A stretch of DNA of 64,000 nucleotides from Christiangramia forsetii KT0803 (GCF_000060345.1 NC_008571.1:1922001-1986000); one strand, 5' to 3'; positions 44,081 through 53,118 are shown, counted from the first letter of the stretch. Program-made: numbers and translations. Notes: a model not told the origin generated them from the letters alone.

Positions 44081-44620
44081 TTAGAATTTATACCCGAGAC
44101 CAATATTCAAGCTGTGATATTGTCCATTAATATCTTCATAGACCCCGTCCCTGTGTTTAGAAGGAATTCTATTTGTAATTTCATAGGAATATCTTCCGCT
44201 CACGAAAAAGTTTTCATTGATATCATATCCAACACCTCCGCTAAGATCAATTCCTACGGTATTCAAAAATCCAAAAGTATCTTCAAGCAGAAAAGTTACC
44301 TGTGGTCCAGCCTGGAAATAAACCTTAGATTGAGCCACATACAATTTGGCAAGTACCGGTACCATAAGAAAATTAGTCTCTTCAACATTTCCATAATTCA
44401 CAGCTGCTTCCAGTCCGAAATTTTGAGATAACATTAATTCTCCAATTGCTCCAATATAAAAACCAGAAGCAGATTCTGACACATTAATTCTATCAACCTC
44501 ATTTTCTACGGAGGCATTTATATTTAAATATCCGGCATTAGCACCAAAAGAGAATTCCTGAGAATTGGCATTGATTGATAAAACAGCAAACATTAATAAT
44601 AGTAAAGATCTTTTAAACAT
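44081..44620 (-). CDS. Outer-membrane beta-barrel protein
   Basis: The 179-residue protein has a signal peptide (LLLLMFAVLSINANSQ) and an OmpA-like/OprF-like small barrel: FSFGANAGYLNINA, SGFYIGAIGELMLSQNFGLEAAVNYG, VYFQAGPQVTFLLED, GGVGYDINENFFVSGRYSYEI and a final HSLNIGLGYKF. Family is the outer membrane beta-barrel (PorT-like) group. It has its own terminator and a probable -7 box at 44649, so it is expressed alone. Role unknown. Confidence 0.85.
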   Translation of the reverse strand: MFKRSLLLLMFAVLSINANSQEFSFGANAGYLNINASVENEVDRINVSESASGFYIGAIGELMLSQNFGLEAAVNYGNVEETNFLMVPVLAKLYVAQSKVYFQAGPQVTFLLEDTFGFLNTVGIDLSGGVGYDINENFFVSGRYSYEITNRIPSKHRDGVYEDINGQYHSLNIGLGYKF

Positions 44621-44648
44621 ATTGATTCGATTTATTTGATTGAAGCGG

Positions 44649-44656
44649 CAAACATA
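44649..44656 (-). promoter_or_regulatory. -7 box upstream of the barrel gene at 44081
   Basis: Minus-strand TATGTTTG matches TAnnTTTG, 28 bases before the ATG. No TTG at -33 spacing. Confidence 0.35.
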
Positions 44657-44708
44657 CTATAAAACTTCAGTTTTTGGAAGAAAAACAAACTAACTTTTAA
44701 GCATAAAA

Positions 44709-44734
44709 AAAGCGAGAAAATTCATTCTCGCTTT
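44709..44734 (-). terminator. Terminator of the barrel gene at 44756
   Basis: AAAGCGAGAA and TTCTCGCTTT with a 6-base loop, flanked by T on the minus strand. Confidence 0.8.
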
Positions 44735-44755
44735 AAACTTCAAAAAATATCTAAT

Positions 44756-45223
44756 TTAAAGTCCGAATTCGACTCCTAAATTTATTGAACTCCAACTACC
44801 GCCATCTACACTTACTCCCGAATATGAAGTTATCAAGCCTACAAGTCCAAAATCGTAACCTACCTGAGGCCGATAGTAAAACCCTCCATCAAGTCCATCT
44901 GTGATACCAATTCCGTAACCAAGGTCTGCTCCCAGAAAGAAAGAATCTGTTAGTCCATAACGTCCAGCAGCAGCCACTGGTAAAAACTGTCCGTTGTCAA
45001 TAAAATCAGATTCTTCAGGGAAAAAATTCATATAGCCTATCATAGGTCCAATGCTAAGCCTATCTGCTACCTCGAACATATAAGCTACATCAGCTCCAAC
45101 CTGGAGATTATAAAAATCTGAAACATCTCCCGTTGGAATCCCAACATTTATTCCAGCTTTAAAACCTTGGCCGTACGAAAACGAAGACATTATTAATGCC
45201 CCAATGATCAATAATTTTCTCAT
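44756..45223 (-). CDS. Outer-membrane beta-barrel protein
   Basis: The 155-residue protein has a short signal peptide (LLIIGALIMSSFSYGQ) and eight-strand barrel character: FKAGINVGIPTGDVSDFYNLQVGADVAYMF, LSIGPMIGYMNFFPEES, SFFLGADLGYGIGI, FYYRPQVGYDFGL, ending WSSINLGVEFGL. It resembles the PorT-like small outer-membrane family and its neighbours, but is short. It has its own terminator. Function unknown. Confidence 0.82.
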   Translation of the reverse strand: MRKLLIIGALIMSSFSYGQGFKAGINVGIPTGDVSDFYNLQVGADVAYMFEVADRLSIGPMIGYMNFFPEESDFIDNGQFLPVAAAGRYGLTDSFFLGADLGYGIGITDGLDGGFYYRPQVGYDFGLVGLITSYSGVSVDGGSWSSINLGVEFGL

Positions 45224-45385
45224 AATGAAATTTTTAGGTTGTTAATTATCAACTAAATATATTAAAAAAGTTTCCTATGTTAAAAATTTCTAGAGAGACA
45301 GGGGAAAAATCCCCTATGAGATTAAATATTATGATTGATACCTGATTTTCAAAAATTTAAATAAATATTTAATTATAAGGCATAA

Positions 45386-45414
45386 AAAAAGCGAAGAATA
45401 ATTCTCCGCTTTTT
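45386..45414 (-). terminator. Terminator of the barrel gene at 45438
   Basis: AAAAAAGCG-AGAAT pairs with ATTCT-CGCTTTT with small mismatches; it lies 24 bases after the stop codon. Confidence 0.7.
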
Positions 45415-45437
45415 AATCATTATAGATGACTTATTTC

Positions 45438-46043
45438 TTAAAACTGGTATCCAATACCTGCCTGCCATACTGAGTTATGCGCATCAGAGCCTTCAAAGAC
45501 TTCTGTAAATCCATAAGTATATCTACCCTGGATAAAGAAACCATTATTCAGTTTGTACTCTAAACCAGCAGCACCTCCGAATTCAAAATCATTAACGAGA
45601 CCATCAAGCTCTACATCTCCCCCATTTTCGGTTGGAGAGTAATCAATTTCTTCGTTTACATTGAAATTAAAAGAAGGTCCAGCCTGCACGCTTAAACCAT
45701 CCAAAACATAAATTTTAGCTAACACAGGAACCTGAATATAATCCAGTTGATATTCAATATTATCGTCTGTATCAAAAATGTTATCTTCATCTATGGAAGC
45801 AAAATCATATCCCTGGGCAGAATACAATACCTCAGGCTGAATAGAAACCCTATTTGCCACCGGAATTTCAGCTAATAGACCAAAATTCAACCCTGTTCTT
45901 GAACTTGGATTATCAAAATAATCTCCGGTCACGGTAGAAAAATTTAAACCACCTTTAATACCAAAATTCCATGACTCCTGCGCGCTGGCACTAATTGTAC
46001 CTCCAAAGATTGCAATAGCAATTACTAAAAACGTCTTCTTCAT
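45438..46043 (-). CDS. PorT-like outer-membrane beta-barrel protein
   Basis: I choose the ATG at 46043 (MKKTFLVIAIAIFGG), which starts a clean signal peptide ending SASAQ; the frame upstream to 46085 has no signal character. The 201-residue protein shows SWNFGIKGGLNFSTVTGDYF, RTGLNFGLLAEIPVANRVSIQPEVLYSAQG, LDYIQVPVLAKIYVLDGLSVQAGPSFNF and GAAGLEYKLNNGFFIQGRYTYG, with a final AGIGYQF. The pattern is that of the outer_membrane_beta-barrel/PorT family. Role unknown; the member nearest to the recombinase gene. Confidence 0.87.
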   Translation of the reverse strand: MKKTFLVIAIAIFGGTISASAQESWNFGIKGGLNFSTVTGDYFDNPSSRTGLNFGLLAEIPVANRVSIQPEVLYSAQGYDFASIDEDNIFDTDDNIEYQLDYIQVPVLAKIYVLDGLSVQAGPSFNFNVNEEIDYSPTENGGDVELDGLVNDFEFGGAAGLEYKLNNGFFIQGRYTYGFTEVFEGSDAHNSVWQAGIGYQF

Positions 46044-46069
46044 AATTATTATTTTTATTATTTCTGCGG

Positions 46070-46077
46070 CAAATGTA
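46070..46077 (-). promoter_or_regulatory. -7 box upstream of the barrel gene at 45438
   Basis: Minus-strand TACATTTG matches TAnnTTTG, 26 bases before the chosen ATG at 46043. It overlaps the upstream part of the longer frame and so supports the shorter start. Confidence 0.4.
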
Positions 46078-46157
46078 GGTGTCATCTTGTTAAAAAAACC
46101 TTAGCTAAACCTAAAGTATTATTAAGACTGATAGCCTCCAATTCTTATCTTTAACAC

Positions 46158-47054
46158 ATGAAATGGCAAAATGCGCTAAAAGACTATCAGTACTATCTAA
46201 AGCTTGAACGCGGACTTTCAGAGAACTCCATCGCAAACTATAGTTTGGATGTGATTAAACTGATTAATTATTTAGATGTTAATGAAATTCAGATTAGTCC
46301 AGATAAAATTTCAGAAAAATGGATTCAGGAATTTATTTACAGTGTTTCAAAAGATCTAAATGCCCGGTCTCAATCCCGTTTAATTTCAGGTCTAAGAAGT
46401 TTTTTTAGTTATCTCCTATTTGAGGATTATAGAAAAGATAATCCCTTGGATTTAATGGAGTCTCCAAAGATTGGAAGGAAGTTACCAGACACCATTTCAA
46501 TTGCCGAAGTAGATAAAATAATCGCGGCCATAGATTTAAGTAAAAATGAAGGTGAGCGAAATAGGGCAATTATTGAAACCCTTTATGGTTGTGGTTTAAG
46601 AGTTTCAGAATTGACAGATCTCAAAATATCGGATCTCTTCTTTAAAGAGGGATTTATTAAAGTTACCGGAAAAGGAGATAAGCAGCGTTTTGTTCCAATT
46701 TCAGAATACACCGTAAAATTCATCAATCTCTATAAAGATCAGGTTAGAAATCACCAGGACATCAAACCCGAAGCAACCGATACGCTGTTTCTGAATCGTA
46801 GAGGGAACAAGCTAACTCGTGCAATGATATTTACCATTGTAAAAAAGCTGACTGAAGTTGCCGGCATTAGTAAAAAAGTGAGTCCGCATACTTTTAGACA
46901 TTCTTTTGCTACCCATCTCTTAGAAAATGGAGCCGATCTTAGGGCGATACAACAAATGCTAGGTCATGAAAGCATTACTACTACCGAAGTTTATGTTCAT
47001 GTGGATAGATCGCATCTAAGACAGGTTATGGAGCAGTTTCATCCCAGGAAATAG
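46158..47054 (+). CDS. XerC/XerD-like tyrosine recombinase
   Basis: This 298-residue protein has the SAM-like N-terminal DNA-binding domain (LERGLSENSIANYSLDVIKLINYL) and the catalytic domain with all residues in place: R148 in YGCGLRVSEL, K172 in TGKGDKQR, H244 and R247 in HTFRHSFATHLL, H270 in LGHESI and Y279 in TTTEVYVHV. Its length and full conservation match the housekeeping recombinase that resolves chromosome dimers at dif. No att sites or phage genes lie nearby, so it is not a mobile-element integrase. Whether it is the XerC or XerD equivalent cannot be told. Confidence 0.92.
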   Translation: MKWQNALKDYQYYLKLERGLSENSIANYSLDVIKLINYLDVNEIQISPDKISEKWIQEFIYSVSKDLNARSQSRLISGLRSFFSYLLFEDYRKDNPLDLMESPKIGRKLPDTISIAEVDKIIAAIDLSKNEGERNRAIIETLYGCGLRVSELTDLKISDLFFKEGFIKVTGKGDKQRFVPISEYTVKFINLYKDQVRNHQDIKPEATDTLFLNRRGNKLTRAMIFTIVKKLTEVAGISKKVSPHTFRHSFATHLLENGADLRAIQQMLGHESITTTEVYVHVDRSHLRQVMEQFHPRK

Positions 47055-47132
47055 AATATTAAAATTCTGCTAAACCAACTGCATTCTTTTTACCACGGCA
47101 TTTGAATGCTTAAATTCATGAAAAATTGAATT

Positions 47133-48080
47133 ATGAAGCAACTAAAATTTAAAAATGGCGACACTATGGACGCCATAGGTCTTGGAACCTGGAAATCTGA
47201 AAAAGGAAAAGTAACCGAAGCAGTTAAAATCGCTCTGAATAATGGTTACAAACATATAGATTGCGCTGCAACCTATGGAAATGAGGCTGAAGTTGGAGAG
47301 GCCTTTTCAGAAGTATTTAAAAATGGAAAGGTAAAAAGAGAAGATATCTGGGTTACATCCAAACTCTGGAACAATGCTCATAAAAAAGAGGATGTAATTC
47401 CTGCTTTAAAACAAACACTTAAAGATCTAGAGCTGGATTACCTCGATTTATATCTAATACACTGGCCGGTGGCTTTTAAACCAGATGTGGGATTTCCAGA
47501 GAAAGCTGATGATTTTTTATCGCTGGAAGAAGCTCCAATAATAGAAACCTGGAATGAAATGCTAAAAGCTAAAGAACAGGGATTAGTAAAACATATAGGA
47601 GTTTCAAATTTCAGTATTGAAAAACTAAAAGATTTAATGGCAGAAACAGATCATACTCCTGAAATGAACCAGGTAGAACTTCATCCTTATTTACAGCAAA
47701 ATAAATTATTGGAATTCTGCAGTAAGAATGGCATCAATGTAACAGCTTATTCTCCTCTGGGAAGTGGTGACCGGCCTGATGAAATGAAAGCGGCAGATGA
47801 ACCTTCACTTCTGGAGAATCCGGTGATCAACAAAATTGCCAAAAAGCATGGTGCTTCCCCGGGACAAATTCTTATTAAATGGAGCGAGCAGCGAGGAACC
47901 GGTGTTATTCCTAAATCTACCAATGAAGGTAGAATCAAGGAAAATTTGATGAGTACAGGTTTTCAGCTAGAGGAAGATGATCTAAAAGAGATTGCAGACC
48001 TGGATTATCATTTTAGATATGTTACGGGAAAATTCTTCGAAATGGAAGGAAACTCTTATGAGAATATTTATAATGACTAG
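47133..48080 (+). CDS. Aldo/keto reductase
   Basis: The 315-residue NADPH-dependent reductase has HIDCAATYGNEAEVGEAF (catalytic Asp and Tyr), WVTSKLWNNAHKKEDV (Lys), YLDLYLIHWPVAF (His) and the cofactor-binding IPKSTNEGRIKENL. It is of the AKR family close to plant and animal aldose/aldehyde reductases. It is separated by 78 bases from the recombinase gene and is likely an independent unit. Substrate unknown; detoxification of aldehydes is typical. Confidence 0.93.
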   Translation: MKQLKFKNGDTMDAIGLGTWKSEKGKVTEAVKIALNNGYKHIDCAATYGNEAEVGEAFSEVFKNGKVKREDIWVTSKLWNNAHKKEDVIPALKQTLKDLELDYLDLYLIHWPVAFKPDVGFPEKADDFLSLEEAPIIETWNEMLKAKEQGLVKHIGVSNFSIEKLKDLMAETDHTPEMNQVELHPYLQQNKLLEFCSKNGINVTAYSPLGSGDRPDEMKAADEPSLLENPVINKIAKKHGASPGQILIKWSEQRGTGVIPKSTNEGRIKENLMSTGFQLEEDDLKEIADLDYHFRYVTGKFFEMEGNSYENIYND

Positions 48081-48118
48081 TATTGAACCCCGCAATTCAT
48101 TTTAGGAAAATTCTAGGG

Positions 48119-48205
48119 CTGTCATTTCGAAGAAGTAAAGCGACTGAGAAATCTCTTTGTTAATCACCAGATTTCTCCCTCCACTACTTTCCGGTTCGAA
48201 ATGAA
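48119..48205. repeat. Palindromic dispersed repeat
   Basis: GTCATTTCGAAGAAGTAAAG and GAGAAATCT on the left face AGATTTCTCC and TTCGAAATGA on the right, an imperfect inverted repeat of the same family as at 41277. Confidence 0.65.
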
Positions 48206-48652
48206 TGGAAGGACAATTTAAACTATTTAAAGTAATACGTCTTCCTGAGACCTGAGATAAGAATTTTTATCCAGCGTTGGAAATTGACATTTTTTGAAGA
48301 TGCTTGTTCATTTTTTCCATGGATGAAAAAACGAACCAAAAAAATCTAGGCTTACGAAACTTTATCTAAGTTTATCGTTCAGCACCTAAATTTTAGGAAC
48401 TCGCTATTGAGATTCAATTGTAAAGAAAAGTTTGATTAGCTCAAACACCCTAAAATTTCACGGTGCTTTCACTTCAAATTTTACGGTAAACTTTCGATAG
48501 GCCGGGAATTTAAGAGTAGTTGCAATTAGCTGTGTCGCTTCTTAATTAGCAATTTTAAAAAATACGTCAATGCTAATTTATTTCAGGATCTAATCTATAA
48601 AAAAAGGGAAGCTGAAACGAGTTTAGCTTGACGATTGCAAAATTTATAAAAT

Positions 48653-48683
48653 AAAAAGCCCGTTCAAATTGAACGGGCTTTTT
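48653..48683 (-). terminator. Terminator of rny
   Basis: Perfect palindrome AAAAAGCCCGTTCAA/TTGAACGGGCTTTTT, 22 bases after the rny stop, able to work in both directions. Confidence 0.9.
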
Positions 48684-48704
48684 AAAATTTATATAAAAAA
48701 ATAC

Positions 48705-50267
48705 TTACTTCGCTACATTTACAGCTCTGGTCTCACGAATTACCGTGATTTTCACCTGACCTGGATACGTCATGTCTGTCTGGATCTTCTGAGAGATTTC
48801 AAAAGAAAGGTTAGATGCTTTTTCATCAGAAACCTTCTCACTTTCCACGATCACTCTTAATTCTCTACCCGCCTGGATCGCATAAGCCTTTTTGACGCCA
48901 CCAAATCCAAAGGCAATCTCTTCAAGATCTTTTAATCGCTGGATATAAGAATCCAATACCTGTCTTCTCGCTCCCGGTCTCGCTCCGCTAATCGCATCAC
49001 ATACCTGAACGATTGGAGACAATAATGAATTCATCTCTATTTCGTCGTGGTGAGCTCCAATAGCATTACATACTTCCGGTTTCTCTCCATGCTTCTCTGC
49101 CCATTGCATCCCTAAAATTGCGTGAGGTACTTCTGTTTCAGTTTCCGGTACTTTTCCAATATCATGCAGTAATCCGGCACGTTTTGCAAGTTTAGGATTT
49201 AGACCTAATTCCGCTGCCATCACACCACAAAGTTTTGCAACTTCCCTGGAGTGCTGTAGCAAGTTCTGACCATAAGAAGAACGATATTTCATTCTACCAA
49301 CCATCTTGATCAATTCTGGCTGCAAACCATGAATTCCAAGATCGATCACTGTTCTCTTCCCTATATCAATAATTTCTTCTTCAATTTGCTTTCTGGTTTT
49401 CTTCACCACTTCTTCAATACGTGCAGGGTGAATTCGCCCATCTGTTACCAGTTTATGAAGTGATAACCTCGCAACCTCTCTTCGTACCGAATCAAAACAA
49501 CTAAGGATAATAGCTTCTGGAGTATCATCAACAATGATCTCTACTCCCGTAGCTGCTTCCAGCGCACGAATATTTCTACCCTCACGACCAATGATCCTAC
49601 CTTTTACATCATCGCTCTCCAGGTTAAATACGGAAACGCAGTTTTCAATCGCTTCCTCCGTACCTATTCTCTGAATCGTGTTGATAATGATCTTACGGGC
49701 TTCCTGCTGCGCGGTAAGTTTAGCTTCTTCTACTGTATCCTGAATAATGGACATCGCATCAGCCTTTGCTGTATCTTTTAAAGATTCTATAAGCTGTGCT
49801 TTAGCATCTTCAGCAGAAAGACCAGAGATTACTTCTAATTGCTGAACCTTACTGTTGTGAAGCTTATCTATATCTTCCTGTTTTTTCTCCAGAAAATCTA
49901 ATCTATGGTCATAATCGGCTACCTTTTCTTCAAGGTCCTTATTAAGTTTTTTGTTCTTCCCTAATTCATTAGAAACGTGAGATTCCTTATCCTTGATCCT
50001 TTTTTCAGCATCATTGATCTTCTTGTCGCGGGAAAGAATCACCTTCTCATGTTCCGACTTTAATTCAATGAATTTCTCCTTCGCCTGAAGAATTTTATCC
50101 TTTTTAATACTTTCACCTTCCGCTTTCGCCTCTTTTAGAATACTGCCAGCTTCTTTTTTAGCACTGGCAATTGTACCAGAAGCCTGTTTCTTTTCCAGCA
50201 TTTTTGCGATTGCAAAACCCAGCGCCAGACCTACTACTGCGGCTATAACTATTATTAGTATTTCCAT
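48705..50267 (-). CDS. rny: Ribonuclease Y
   Basis: RNase Y is a membrane-bound endoribonuclease that starts mRNA decay. The 520-residue protein has the N-terminal membrane helix ([19 protein letters not shown]), a long coiled coil (about 35-160), a KH domain ([20 protein letters not shown]) and an HD domain ([10 protein letters not shown] and [12 protein letters not shown]). It follows zapA and the 6S-like RNA on the same strand and has its own terminator. Transcription may come from the promoter upstream of the coiled-coil gene at 50792. Confidence 0.97.
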   Translation of the reverse strand: MEILIIVIAAVVGLALGFAIAKMLEKKQASGTIASAKKEAGSILKEAKAEGESIKKDKILQAKEKFIELKSEHEKVILSRDKKINDAEKRIKDKESHVSNELGKNKKLNKDLEEKVADYDHRLDFLEKKQEDIDKLHNSKVQQLEVISGLSAEDAKAQLIESLKDTAKADAMSIIQDTVEEAKLTAQQEARKIIINTIQRIGTEEAIENCVSVFNLESDDVKGRIIGREGRNIRALEAATGVEIIVDDTPEAIILSCFDSVRREVARLSLHKLVTDGRIHPARIEEVVKKTRKQIEEEIIDIGKRTVIDLGIHGLQPELIKMVGRMKYRSSYGQNLLQHSREVAKLCGVMAAELGLNPKLAKRAGLLHDIGKVPETETEVPHAILGMQWAEKHGEKPEVCNAIGAHHDEIEMNSLLSPIVQVCDAISGARPGARRQVLDSYIQRLKDLEEIAFGFGGVKKAYAIQAGRELRVIVESEKVSDEKASNLSFEISQKIQTDMTYPGQVKITVIRETRAVNVAK

Positions 50268-50294
50268 TCGTTTTTGTTTATATATAAAAAAAAA

Positions 50295-50462
50295 GCCTGT
50301 ATTAGTCAGGTTTTGTTATAAACTCCTTTAAATCAAGTTTAGGATTAACAAGTTGATCAAGAATCCGCTCTCCCACGAAGGGACACGGCCCGCTTTTACA
50401 ACTTAGACTCATCCTTTTTAAAAGAATCGTGTTGAGTTTATCAAAAAAGCACTAATACAGGC
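50295..50462 (-). ncRNA. ssrS: 6S-like RNA (6S-Flavo type)
   Basis: In the 221 bases between zapA and rny the ends pair perfectly: GCCTGTATTAGT (50295-50306) with ACTAATACAGGC (50451-50462). Further helices continue inward: ATAAACTC (50318-50325) with GAGTTTAT (50434-50441), AAGTTG (50350-50355) with CAACTT (50399-50404), and a GC-rich tip near 50365-50392 with TCCC/GGGA arms. The result is a rod of about 168 bases with internal bubbles, as expected of 6S RNA, which binds RNA polymerase by mimicking open promoter DNA. The zapA-6S order is also known in E. coli, and a 6S-Flavo family has been described. No protein frame fits. Confidence 0.8.
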
Positions 50463-50488
50463 AGTAACCTTATTATTATTTAAAGAAC

Positions 50489-50782
50489 TTAAGAGGTTAA
50501 ATGTTGTTGCAGCAATTCGTTAAGTGACCTTAACTTCTCTTCTGCTTCAATCATTTCGCTCGAATTATCAATATCCTTTTGCTCAGTTTGGGCGGCGAAC
50601 TGCAATGCACACATTGCAAGAACATCCTGTTTATCCCTAACCGCATAGCTTTGCTCAAATTGTTTAATCATAGCCTCGATCTTTTTTGCCGCCTTACGCA
50701 AACCTTCTTCCTGACTGGGTTGAATGGTTAGCGGATATACACGGTCTGCAATCGATATTTTAATTTTCAGTTTATCTCCCAT
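50489..50782 (-). CDS. zapA: Cell division protein ZapA
   Basis: The 97-residue protein has the ZapA N-terminal head (KLKIKISIADRVYPLTIQPSQEEGLRKAAKKI) and the C-terminal coiled coil (DVLAMCALQFAAQTEQKDID). ZapA bundles FtsZ filaments at the division ring. It follows a coiled-coil protein by 9 bases and precedes the 6S-like RNA and rny, an order that probably forms a single transcript. Confidence 0.93.
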   Translation of the reverse strand: MGDKLKIKISIADRVYPLTIQPSQEEGLRKAAKKIEAMIKQFEQSYAVRDKQDVLAMCALQFAAQTEQKDIDNSSEMIEAEEKLRSLNELLQQHLTS

Positions 50783-50791
50783 GACGTAAAC

Positions 50792-51082
50792 TTATTCAGA
50801 TAACTGGACTATACACTGATCAATTTCTCTAATTAAACTATTTATTTTAAGCTTCGTTTCTCTTTTATGGTCGGTACTGCCAAGCATCGCGTTCGCAGCT
50901 TTTAAAGTCTGAACCTGTTCCTGAGAGGTCTGTAAATCACCCTCCAGTTTTTCGTATCCAACTTTCACAGAAGTCAATTCTTCCTGAAGAGAATCATTCG
51001 CCTGTTTCATAACATCATATTTATGAAGAAGCTTGCTGATTCTATTCTCAAGGTTATCAACTATTTCTGTAATTTCACTCAT
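50792..51082 (-). CDS. Small coiled-coil protein next to zapA, ZapB-like by position
   Basis: The 96-residue protein is helical throughout with heptad spacing (LENRISKLLHKYDVMKQAND, LEGDLQTSQEQVQTLKAANA) and a C-terminal part RETKLKINSLIREIDQCIVQLSE. It has no membrane segment. Standing first in the zapA operon, 9 bases before zapA, suggests a division role similar to ZapB. Sequence alone cannot confirm that; coiled coils look alike. Confidence 0.8.
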   Translation of the reverse strand: MSEITEIVDNLENRISKLLHKYDVMKQANDSLQEELTSVKVGYEKLEGDLQTSQEQVQTLKAANAMLGSTDHKRETKLKINSLIREIDQCIVQLSE

Positions 51083-51110
51083 AAGCGCTAAAACCGATGT
51101 GAACCCCTAC

Positions 51111-51141
51111 AAAGTTAACATACACTTTGAAATATCCCAAT
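51111..51141 (-). promoter_or_regulatory. Promoter of the coiled-coil/zapA/6S/rny operon (TTG-N20-TAACTTTG)
   Basis: On the minus strand TTG (51139-51141) is followed after 20 bases by TAACTTTG (51111-51118), a full match to the Bacteroidota promoter. The predicted start is about 22 bases before the first ATG at 51082. Confidence 0.6.
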
Positions 51142-51215
51142 ACTTTTTCAGCTGTTTTGAAATAATAATCAACAATGTAGATAATTCTCTCTTATTAAGC
51201 ACTTTATTATCTATA

Positions 51216-51223
51216 TAAGTTTG
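51216..51223 (+). promoter_or_regulatory. -7 box upstream of the M23 peptidase gene
   Basis: TAAGTTTG matches TAnnTTTG, 40 bases before the ATG at 51264. No TTG at -33 spacing. Confidence 0.3.
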
Positions 51224-51263
51224 ATTAACTTTACCCAGGTTTAATTGAATTTACCCCAGATTT

Positions 51264-52952
51264 ATGAAGAGCGCTACAAGCCTGCTATTTTTAGTACTAT
51301 TTTCTACATTACAAGCACAGAACAACCTTCCTCAGGATTATTTCCAAAATCCGCTAGACATCCCTATTGTCCTGGCGGGAACATTTGGTGAATTACGATC
51401 TAACCATTTTCATAGTGGTTTAGATATTAAAACGCAGCAACGGGAAGGTCTGGAAGTTAGAGCATCAGCTGCAGGATATGTAAGCCGTATTAATATTCAG
51501 CATTATGGCTACGGAAAAGCCCTGTACATACAACATTCAAATGGATACACCACTGTTTACGGACATTTACAGAAGCTTGCGCCTAAAATCAAAGAATATT
51601 TACGAAAACAGCAATACGCAAAAGAATCTTATGAAATAGAACTTTTTCCTGAAGCCGGTGAGTTGGCTGTGGAACAGGGAGAATTAATTGCGTACAGTGG
51701 AAATACCGGGGGTAGCGGCGGACCTCATTTGCATTTCGAAATACGCGATGGCAGTCAGCGGCCAATGAATGCCCAGATGTTTGGATTGGAAGTTCCCGAT
51801 AGTCGTAAACCTTTGATTCAGGGTATTTTTGCATATCCATTAGGAGATGACGCGCATGTTAACAATTCTCAGGAACGTCAAAAATTAAATCTAATTCCGC
51901 TAAACGATGGCACCTACACTGTAAATCAGGTTGAAGCTTGTGGTGAAATAGGCTTCGGTATATCTACTGTAGATCAGTTAGATGGTGCTTACAACCATAA
52001 TGGCGTTTATAGAATTGAAGCTACACTTAATGGAGATCTGGTCTTTGAAATTGACTTTGATAAATTTTCTTTTGCTGAAACAAGACATTTAAATCAGCTT
52101 ATAGATTATGAATATTACGCAAACAATAGAAACCGCGTTCAAAGACTTTATAGAACGCCCAATAACCCATTAAGTATTTATGGAAATCTTTCTTCTGAAG
52201 GGAAACTGAATGTAAAAGACAGCCTGGATTATCAATATACCATTAGAGTAACCGATTTTAAAGGGAATGAAAAATTGGTTAGAATCCCCATCAAAGGCCA
52301 AATTAGTGATCAAATTCAGAAAAAGGAAAAACTGGAAACCGAATATTTTGCCAGTAACGCTAAAGGACTTTCAGCCAAAGGTGAAAAAATAGATGTTTAT
52401 ATTCCCGGCGGAAGTCTTTATGACGATGCTTACTTAGATATCAGTTTTTCAGAGGAAGCGGTAAAAGTGCATAAAGATGAAATTCCACTTCACAAGAATT
52501 TTACTATTGGCTTTGATGTAAGTAATTATTCTGAAGAAGAAAAAAATAAACTATTTATCGCGAGGATCTCAGATAATGGGAGACCAAGTTATTCTACTAC
52601 CTATAAAAAAGGAAATAGATTCACTACCGGCACCAGAACTTTTGGAAAGTATACTTTAGCCAGGGATACCACGGCTCCAAGAGTTAGCCCGGTTAATTTC
52701 TATGATGGTCAATGGATTTCAGGAAATGAGACTTTAAAAGTTAAAATTTCAGATGATCTTTCTGGTATTGATGCATTTAGAGCAACGGTAAACGGAAAAT
52801 TTATCCTGATGGAATACGAATATAAGAACAATAGCCTTACGCATTATTTTTCTGACAATGTTCTAACAGAAACTGAAAATGATTTGAAGGTGATCGTTAC
52901 CGATAACGTTGGAAATACAACCACCTATACCTCGAAATTTTTCAGAAAATAG
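51264..52952 (+). CDS. M23-family metallopeptidase
   Basis: The 562-residue exported protein has a signal peptide ending LQAQ and an N-terminal LytM/M23 domain with zinc ligands in NHFHSGLDIK (H50, D54) and GGPHLHFEI (H155, H157), plus H101. LytM enzymes cut peptidoglycan cross-links. A long C-terminal part of beta-rich domains follows, including DTTAPRVSPVNFYDGQWISG and VTDNVGNTTTYTSKFFRK, which look like Ig-like modules. It is a cell-wall hydrolase, perhaps used in division or envelope growth. It lies next to the zapA operon but is divergent from it. Confidence 0.9.
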   Translation: MKSATSLLFLVLFSTLQAQNNLPQDYFQNPLDIPIVLAGTFGELRSNHFHSGLDIKTQQREGLEVRASAAGYVSRINIQHYGYGKALYIQHSNGYTTVYGHLQKLAPKIKEYLRKQQYAKESYEIELFPEAGELAVEQGELIAYSGNTGGSGGPHLHFEIRDGSQRPMNAQMFGLEVPDSRKPLIQGIFAYPLGDDAHVNNSQERQKLNLIPLNDGTYTVNQVEACGEIGFGISTVDQLDGAYNHNGVYRIEATLNGDLVFEIDFDKFSFAETRHLNQLIDYEYYANNRNRVQRLYRTPNNPLSIYGNLSSEGKLNVKDSLDYQYTIRVTDFKGNEKLVRIPIKGQISDQIQKKEKLETEYFASNAKGLSAKGEKIDVYIPGGSLYDDAYLDISFSEEAVKVHKDEIPLHKNFTIGFDVSNYSEEEKNKLFIARISDNGRPSYSTTYKKGNRFTTGTRTFGKYTLARDTTAPRVSPVNFYDGQWISGNETLKVKISDDLSGIDAFRATVNGKFILMEYEYKNNSLTHYFSDNVLTETENDLKVIVTDNVGNTTTYTSKFFRK

Positions 52953-52961
52953 ACTTTGGTA

Positions 52962-53040
52962 AGTCACCCTGAACTTGTTTCAGGGTCTCCTTCCAATGGA
53001 ATATGTAACTAACAGATTCTGAAATAAATTCAGAATGACG
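52962..53040. repeat. Palindromic dispersed repeat
   Basis: GTCACCCTGAACTTGTTTCA and GGGTCTCC on the left, AGATTCTGAAATAAATTCAG and AATGAC on the right: two small palindromes forming a repeat of the same family as in 41405-41800. Confidence 0.6.
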
Positions 53041-53060
53041 GTTAATTATTATTTATAAGT

Positions 53061-53098
53061 AACAAAAAAGCTGAACCCGATGGTTCAGCTTTTTTGTT
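53061..53098. terminator. Bidirectional terminator between the M23 gene and the cysteine desulfurase gene
   Basis: AACAAAAAAGCTGAACC and GGTTCAGCTTTTTTGTT with a 4-base loop, a perfect 17-base stem shared by two convergent genes. Confidence 0.9.
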
Positions 53099-53118
53099 AT
53101 CTTTAGAGTGAAGTTTAA

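Larger units (their letters stand above)
48081..48704. other. Gene-free region with palindromic repeat and possible second repeat element
   Basis: The first part (48119-48205) is a palindromic repeat related to those at 41273. The middle, 48206-48652, holds no gene that I can support; it contains a near-palindrome TTTTTTCCATGGATGAAAAAA-like centre around 48313-48331 and paired CCTAAAATTT/AAATTTTA arms near 48449-48484. Its tone recalls dispersed sequences seen between genes in other Flavobacteriaceae, from memory only. The rny terminator closes the region. Confidence 0.45.

Noticed and set aside
46158-47054. Tyrosine recombinase as mark of an integrated element
   Set aside because: It has the size and residues of housekeeping XerC/D, with no att repeats, tRNA target or phage genes nearby.
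51264-51340. Link between the M23 peptidase and the zapA operon as one unit
   Set aside because: The genes are divergent with separate promoter-like boxes; only a loose functional link to division is possible.
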